Positions 61,838 to 64,000 of a stretch of DNA of 64,000 nucleotides are shown in pieces. Source of the DNA: Actinokineospora baliensis (lineage in GTDB: Bacteria > Actinomycetota > Actinomycetes > Mycobacteriales > Pseudonocardiaceae); NCBI RefSeq assembly GCF_016907695.1, contig NZ_JAFBCK010000001.1, positions 2,845,001 to 2,909,000 of the forward strand. Reading direction: 5' to 3'. The notes under the pieces are model-generated. The model ran no database searches, had not been told where the DNA came from, and saw only the letters and a program-made list of their open reading frames with translations. Each line of letters starts with the position of its first letter. The first letter of the stretch is position 1. Position numbers and translations under genes: made by a program.

Positions 61838-62053
61838 GTGCTGCGAGGGCTGTCCGACTGGTGGAACGACGTGGAGCTGTGGCTGATCCAGCTGTCGTTC
61901 CCGCTGCAGTTCGCCCTGGTGATGGCGATCCTGCTGCCGCTGTGCGTGGTGCTGGCCTGGTTCATCGACCGGGTGGTCGACTACGCCTCGGCCCGCTTCG
62001 GTTCCTCCCGCGACGAGACGCCCCTCGGTTCGCGCCAGGAAGTCGATTCGTAG
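61838..62053 (+). CDS. Small membrane protein, 71 aa
   Basis: One or two hydrophobic helices (LWLIQLSFPLQFALVMAILLP, then VVLAWFIDRVVDYAS) with a short polar tail. Unrecognised. TAGTCT (61825-61830) is 7 nt before GTG 61838. Its stop codon TAG is the first half of the -10 of the next gene. Confidence 0.72.
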   Translation: MLRGLSDWWNDVELWLIQLSFPLQFALVMAILLPLCVVLAWFIDRVVDYASARFGSSRDETPLGSRQEVDS

Positions 62054-62062
62054 GCTCTCCCG

Positions 62063-62440
62063 GTGGGTTCGCGCAGACGTATCACGGTGGCGCTGGTCGG
62101 CTTGGTCCTGCTGGTACTGGCAGGCTGGCTGATCAGGGACGTCGGCACCGCCGCGCCTACCCCCGTCCCCCTGTCCAGCCTGCCGCCGGAAGCGGCCGCC
62201 ACCTGGCGGCTGATCGAGCGCGGCGGCCCGTTCCCCTACCCGGCCAACGACGGCACGACCTTCGCCAACCGCGAGCGGCGCCTGCCCGACCGGGCCCCCG
62301 ACCACTACCGGGAGTACACCGTGCCCACCCCAGGCAGCCAGGACCGCGGCGCGCGCCGCTTGATCACCGGAGCGGGCAGCGAGCTGTTCTACACCGCCGA
62401 CCACTACGCCACCTTCGTGACCGTGGACCCCACCCGATGA
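62063..62440 (+). CDS. Membrane-anchored guanyl-specific ribonuclease (RNase Sa/N1-T1 type)
   Basis: 125 residues. N-terminal helix 9-24 with basic start (RRR), then a ribonuclease domain whose catalytic set matches RNase Sa: Glu84 (REYTVPT), Arg95 and Arg99 (DRGARRLITG) and His114 (ADHYATF). It is likely tethered outside the membrane. TAGGCT (62051-62056) lies 6 nt before GTG 62063. The stop overlaps the barstar ATG, so inhibitor and nuclease are made together. Confidence 0.93.
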   Translation: MGSRRRITVALVGLVLLVLAGWLIRDVGTAAPTPVPLSSLPPEAAATWRLIERGGPFPYPANDGTTFANRERRLPDRAPDHYREYTVPTPGSQDRGARRLITGAGSELFYTADHYATFVTVDPTR

Positions 62441-62739
62441 GCGCGCAGAGCGAGTACGCCATCGACGGGACCGCGATCCGCAGCAAGCGCGCCATGTTCA
62501 CCACCCTGGCGGGCGCACTGTCCTTCCCGGACTGGTTCGGCCACAACCTCGACGCGCTCTACGACTGCCTGACCGACCTGTCCTGGCTGCCCGAGGGCGA
62601 CATCAAGCTGGTGTGGACCGACTCCGACGTCCTGGCCGCCGCCGACCCCACCGGCTACGCGGGCATCCGCGAGGTCCTCGACGACGCGGTGGAGGGCTTC
62701 GCCACCCCCGGCCGCACCCTCACCGTCGAGATCAGCTGA
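62437..62739 (+). CDS. Barstar-family ribonuclease inhibitor
   Basis: 100 residues. KRAMFTTLAGALSFPDWFGHNLDALYDCLTDL is the barstar core with the conserved inhibitor helix and Asp-rich surface (quoted part ends at DLSWLP). Overlaps the RNase gene (ATGA). It should neutralise RNase that stays inside the cell. Confidence 0.93.
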   Translation: MSAQSEYAIDGTAIRSKRAMFTTLAGALSFPDWFGHNLDALYDCLTDLSWLPEGDIKLVWTDSDVLAAADPTGYAGIREVLDDAVEGFATPGRTLTVEIS

Positions 62740-62744
62740 CCGCC

Positions 62745-63407
62745 GTGGCGACGGTGGCCGAGGTGCTGGCCGAGTTGGCGGCGCTCGAGGACCCGAAGGC
62801 CCGCGCGGTCAACGAGCGCCACGGCGACGACCACGGCGTGAACCTCAGCGCGCTGCGCGCCATCGCCAAGCGGCTCAAGACCCAGCACGACTTTGCCGTC
62901 GAGCTCTGGGCCACCGGCGACACCGCGGCGCGGTTGGTGGCGGTCCTGATCTGCCGCCCCAAGTCGTTCGGGCGCGATGAGCTGGACGGGATACTGCGCG
63001 AGGCCCGGACCCCCAAGGTCCACGACTGGCTCGTGAACTACGTGGTGAAGAAATCCGCGCACGTCGAGGTGCTCCGCGTGGCCTGGCTTGCCGACGAGGA
63101 CCCCGTGGTCGCCAGCGCGGGCTGGGCCCTCACGGTCGACCGCGTCGCCAAGACGCCCGACGGTCTCGACCTCGACCACCTGCTCGACGTCATCGAGGCC
63201 GGGATGAAGGACGCCCCGGACCGCCTGCAGTGGGCGATGAACCACTGCCTGGCCCAGGTCGGTATCGACCACCCCGAACACCGCCCCCGTGCCCTGGGAA
63301 TCGGTGAACGCCTTGAGGTTCTCAAGGACTACCCGACCCCGCCCGGCTGCACCTCGCCCTACGCCCCCACCTGGATCACCGAGGTGGTGCGCAGGAAGGC
63401 CACCTGA
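62745..63407 (+). CDS. AlkD-like DNA alkylation repair protein
   Basis: 220 residues, all-helical HEAT-like repeats. GVNLSALRAIAKRLKTQHDFAVELWATGD, then ARTPKVHDWLVNYVVKKS and WAMNHCLAQVGIDHPEHR fit the AlkC/AlkD-type fold used by base-excision glycosylases. It is 5 nt after barstar, so transcribed with it, though a functional link is not obvious. GTG 62745. Confidence 0.85.
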   Translation: MATVAEVLAELAALEDPKARAVNERHGDDHGVNLSALRAIAKRLKTQHDFAVELWATGDTAARLVAVLICRPKSFGRDELDGILREARTPKVHDWLVNYVVKKSAHVEVLRVAWLADEDPVVASAGWALTVDRVAKTPDGLDLDHLLDVIEAGMKDAPDRLQWAMNHCLAQVGIDHPEHRPRALGIGERLEVLKDYPTPPGCTSPYAPTWITEVVRRKAT

Positions 63408-63410
63408 GGC

Positions 63411-64000
63411 TCAGGGCACCCAGCGGGGTTTGCGCTTCTGGGCGAACGCCGTGATGCCTTCTTGGCCTTCCTCGCTGGCGAAGAAGCCCGCCGACAGCTT
63501 CAGCATGTCGGCGAAGTCGGCTCCCATGTCGGCGGGGCGTTCGCGGCGCAGCATCGCTTTGGTCGCGGCCAGGGCGATGGGGCCGCCGAGGGCGAGCATG
63601 GTGGTGTAGCGGGTGACCTCGGCGTCCAGGTCGGCTGGGGGGACAGCGGAGTTGAGCAGGCCGATCTGCACCGCTCGGGCGGCGTCGAACTGCTCGCCGG
63701 TGAGGAACAGCTCGTGGGCTGCTCGGGGGAGCAGCCTGGGCAGCATGGTCACGGAGATGATCGCCGGGACGACGCCGATGCGGACCTCGGTCAGGGCGAA
63801 GGTCGCCGTGTCGGCGGCGACGGCGATGTCGGCCGCGGCGACGATGCCGACGCCGCCCGCCCTGGCCGGGCCCGCCAGCTTGGCCACAACGGGTTTGGGG
63901 CTGTCCCAGATCTGGCGCAGGATCGCCGGGAACTCCTGCACCCCCTGCGCCGCCGCGGCCGCGCCGCCCGCCTCCTTGAGGTCCATGCCCGCGCAGAACA
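63411..64000 (-). CDS. Enoyl-CoA hydratase/isomerase, 5' end outside window
   Basis: Crotonase-fold protein, about 196 residues visible. The frame is open at the right edge (FCAGMDLKE at the entry). PVVAKLAGPARAGGVGIVAAADIAVAAD, TFALTEVRIGVVPAIIS and GFFASEEGQEGITAF AQKRKP-type C-terminus are family signatures (last split over the sequence). Likely hydrates or isomerises acyl-CoA; substrate unknown. Convergent with the AlkD-like gene, 3 nt apart. Confidence 0.93.
   Translation of the reverse strand, partial: FCAGMDLKEAGGAAAAAQGVQEFPAILRQIWDSPKPVVAKLAGPARAGGVGIVAAADIAVAADTATFALTEVRIGVVPAIISVTMLPRLLPRAAHELFLTGEQFDAARAVQIGLLNSAVPPADLDAEVTRYTTMLALGGPIALAATKAMLRRERPADMGADFADMLKLSAGFFASEEGQEGITAFAQKRKPRWVP

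Overview
The window is chromosomal DNA from a high-G+C actinomycete. GTG starts are frequent, GTGA/ATGA stop-start overlaps are common, and many genes carry a TAnnnT -10 element only 6-8 nt before the start codon (leaderless pattern). The gene order follows the Mycobacterium tuberculosis segment valS-folC-DUF4233-ndk-rne-rplU-rpmA-obg-proB ... nadD-rsfS-gpgP-octT-degV-comEA-comEC-holA-rpsT-lepA. XRE/DUF5753-DUF397 pairs, DUF6879, TIGR04222 and zf-HC2 proteins suggest a Pseudonocardiaceae-like organism. That family assignment is inference.

Layout. 1-3206 (minus): a membrane-anchored hypothetical, then a molybdopterin oxidoreductase cut by the left edge. 3505-8663: two different valyl-tRNA synthetases, divergent from a mirror-symmetric 68-nt gap. 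8676-12027: an XRE regulator with a triplicated DUF397 partner, then folC and DUF4233. 12024-21847 is an accessory block between DUF4233 and ndk: a minus-strand operon (ECF sigma, membrane zinc-finger anti-sigma-like protein, ABC ATPase, two more membrane proteins), a plus-strand module (70-aa protein, DUF6879, STAND/NLR-like ATPase with an amyloid-like N-terminal motif, GNAT), a Tat-exported PhoD-type phosphatase and a secreted protein. 21970-36223: ndk, a drug/lipid-type ABC exporter, the TIGR03960/TIGR03936 radical SAM pair split by a GNAT and a subtilase, rne, rplU-rpmA, obg-proB. 36334-39309 (minus): a RecQ helicase with a phosphoribosyltransferase-like tail and an iodotyrosine-deiodinase-like flavoprotein. 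39500-46133: nadD-rsfS-gpgP-octT-degV and comEA-comEC. 46171-49534: thrC under a SAM-I riboswitch, holA, a thioesterase and rpsT. 49655-64000 is more mixed: an RHH-SPFH operon with a perfect palindrome, an XRE-ImmA/IrrE pair, a lone PemK-like toxin, lepA, small enzymes, TIGR04222, nitronate monooxygenase with decayed copies of its own 3' end, a PhaC-like hydrolase, a quinone oxidoreductase, a membrane-tethered RNase with barstar, an AlkD-like protein and a truncated enoyl-CoA hydratase.

The backbone serves translation (valS, rne, rplU, rpmA, obg, rsfS, rpsT, lepA), nucleotide/folate/NAD supply (ndk, folC, nadD) and DNA uptake/replication (comEA, comEC, holA). The accessory genes are mostly sensing, envelope and conflict-type functions. 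The most notable signals are the NLR-like module, the sigma/anti-sigma/ABC operon, the symmetric valS-valS promoter, the SAM riboswitch whose P1 helix overlaps the thrC Shine-Dalgarno, the RHH-SPFH palindrome, and four perfect DnaA boxes lying in gene gaps. No tRNA, rRNA, CRISPR array or transposase was recognised.
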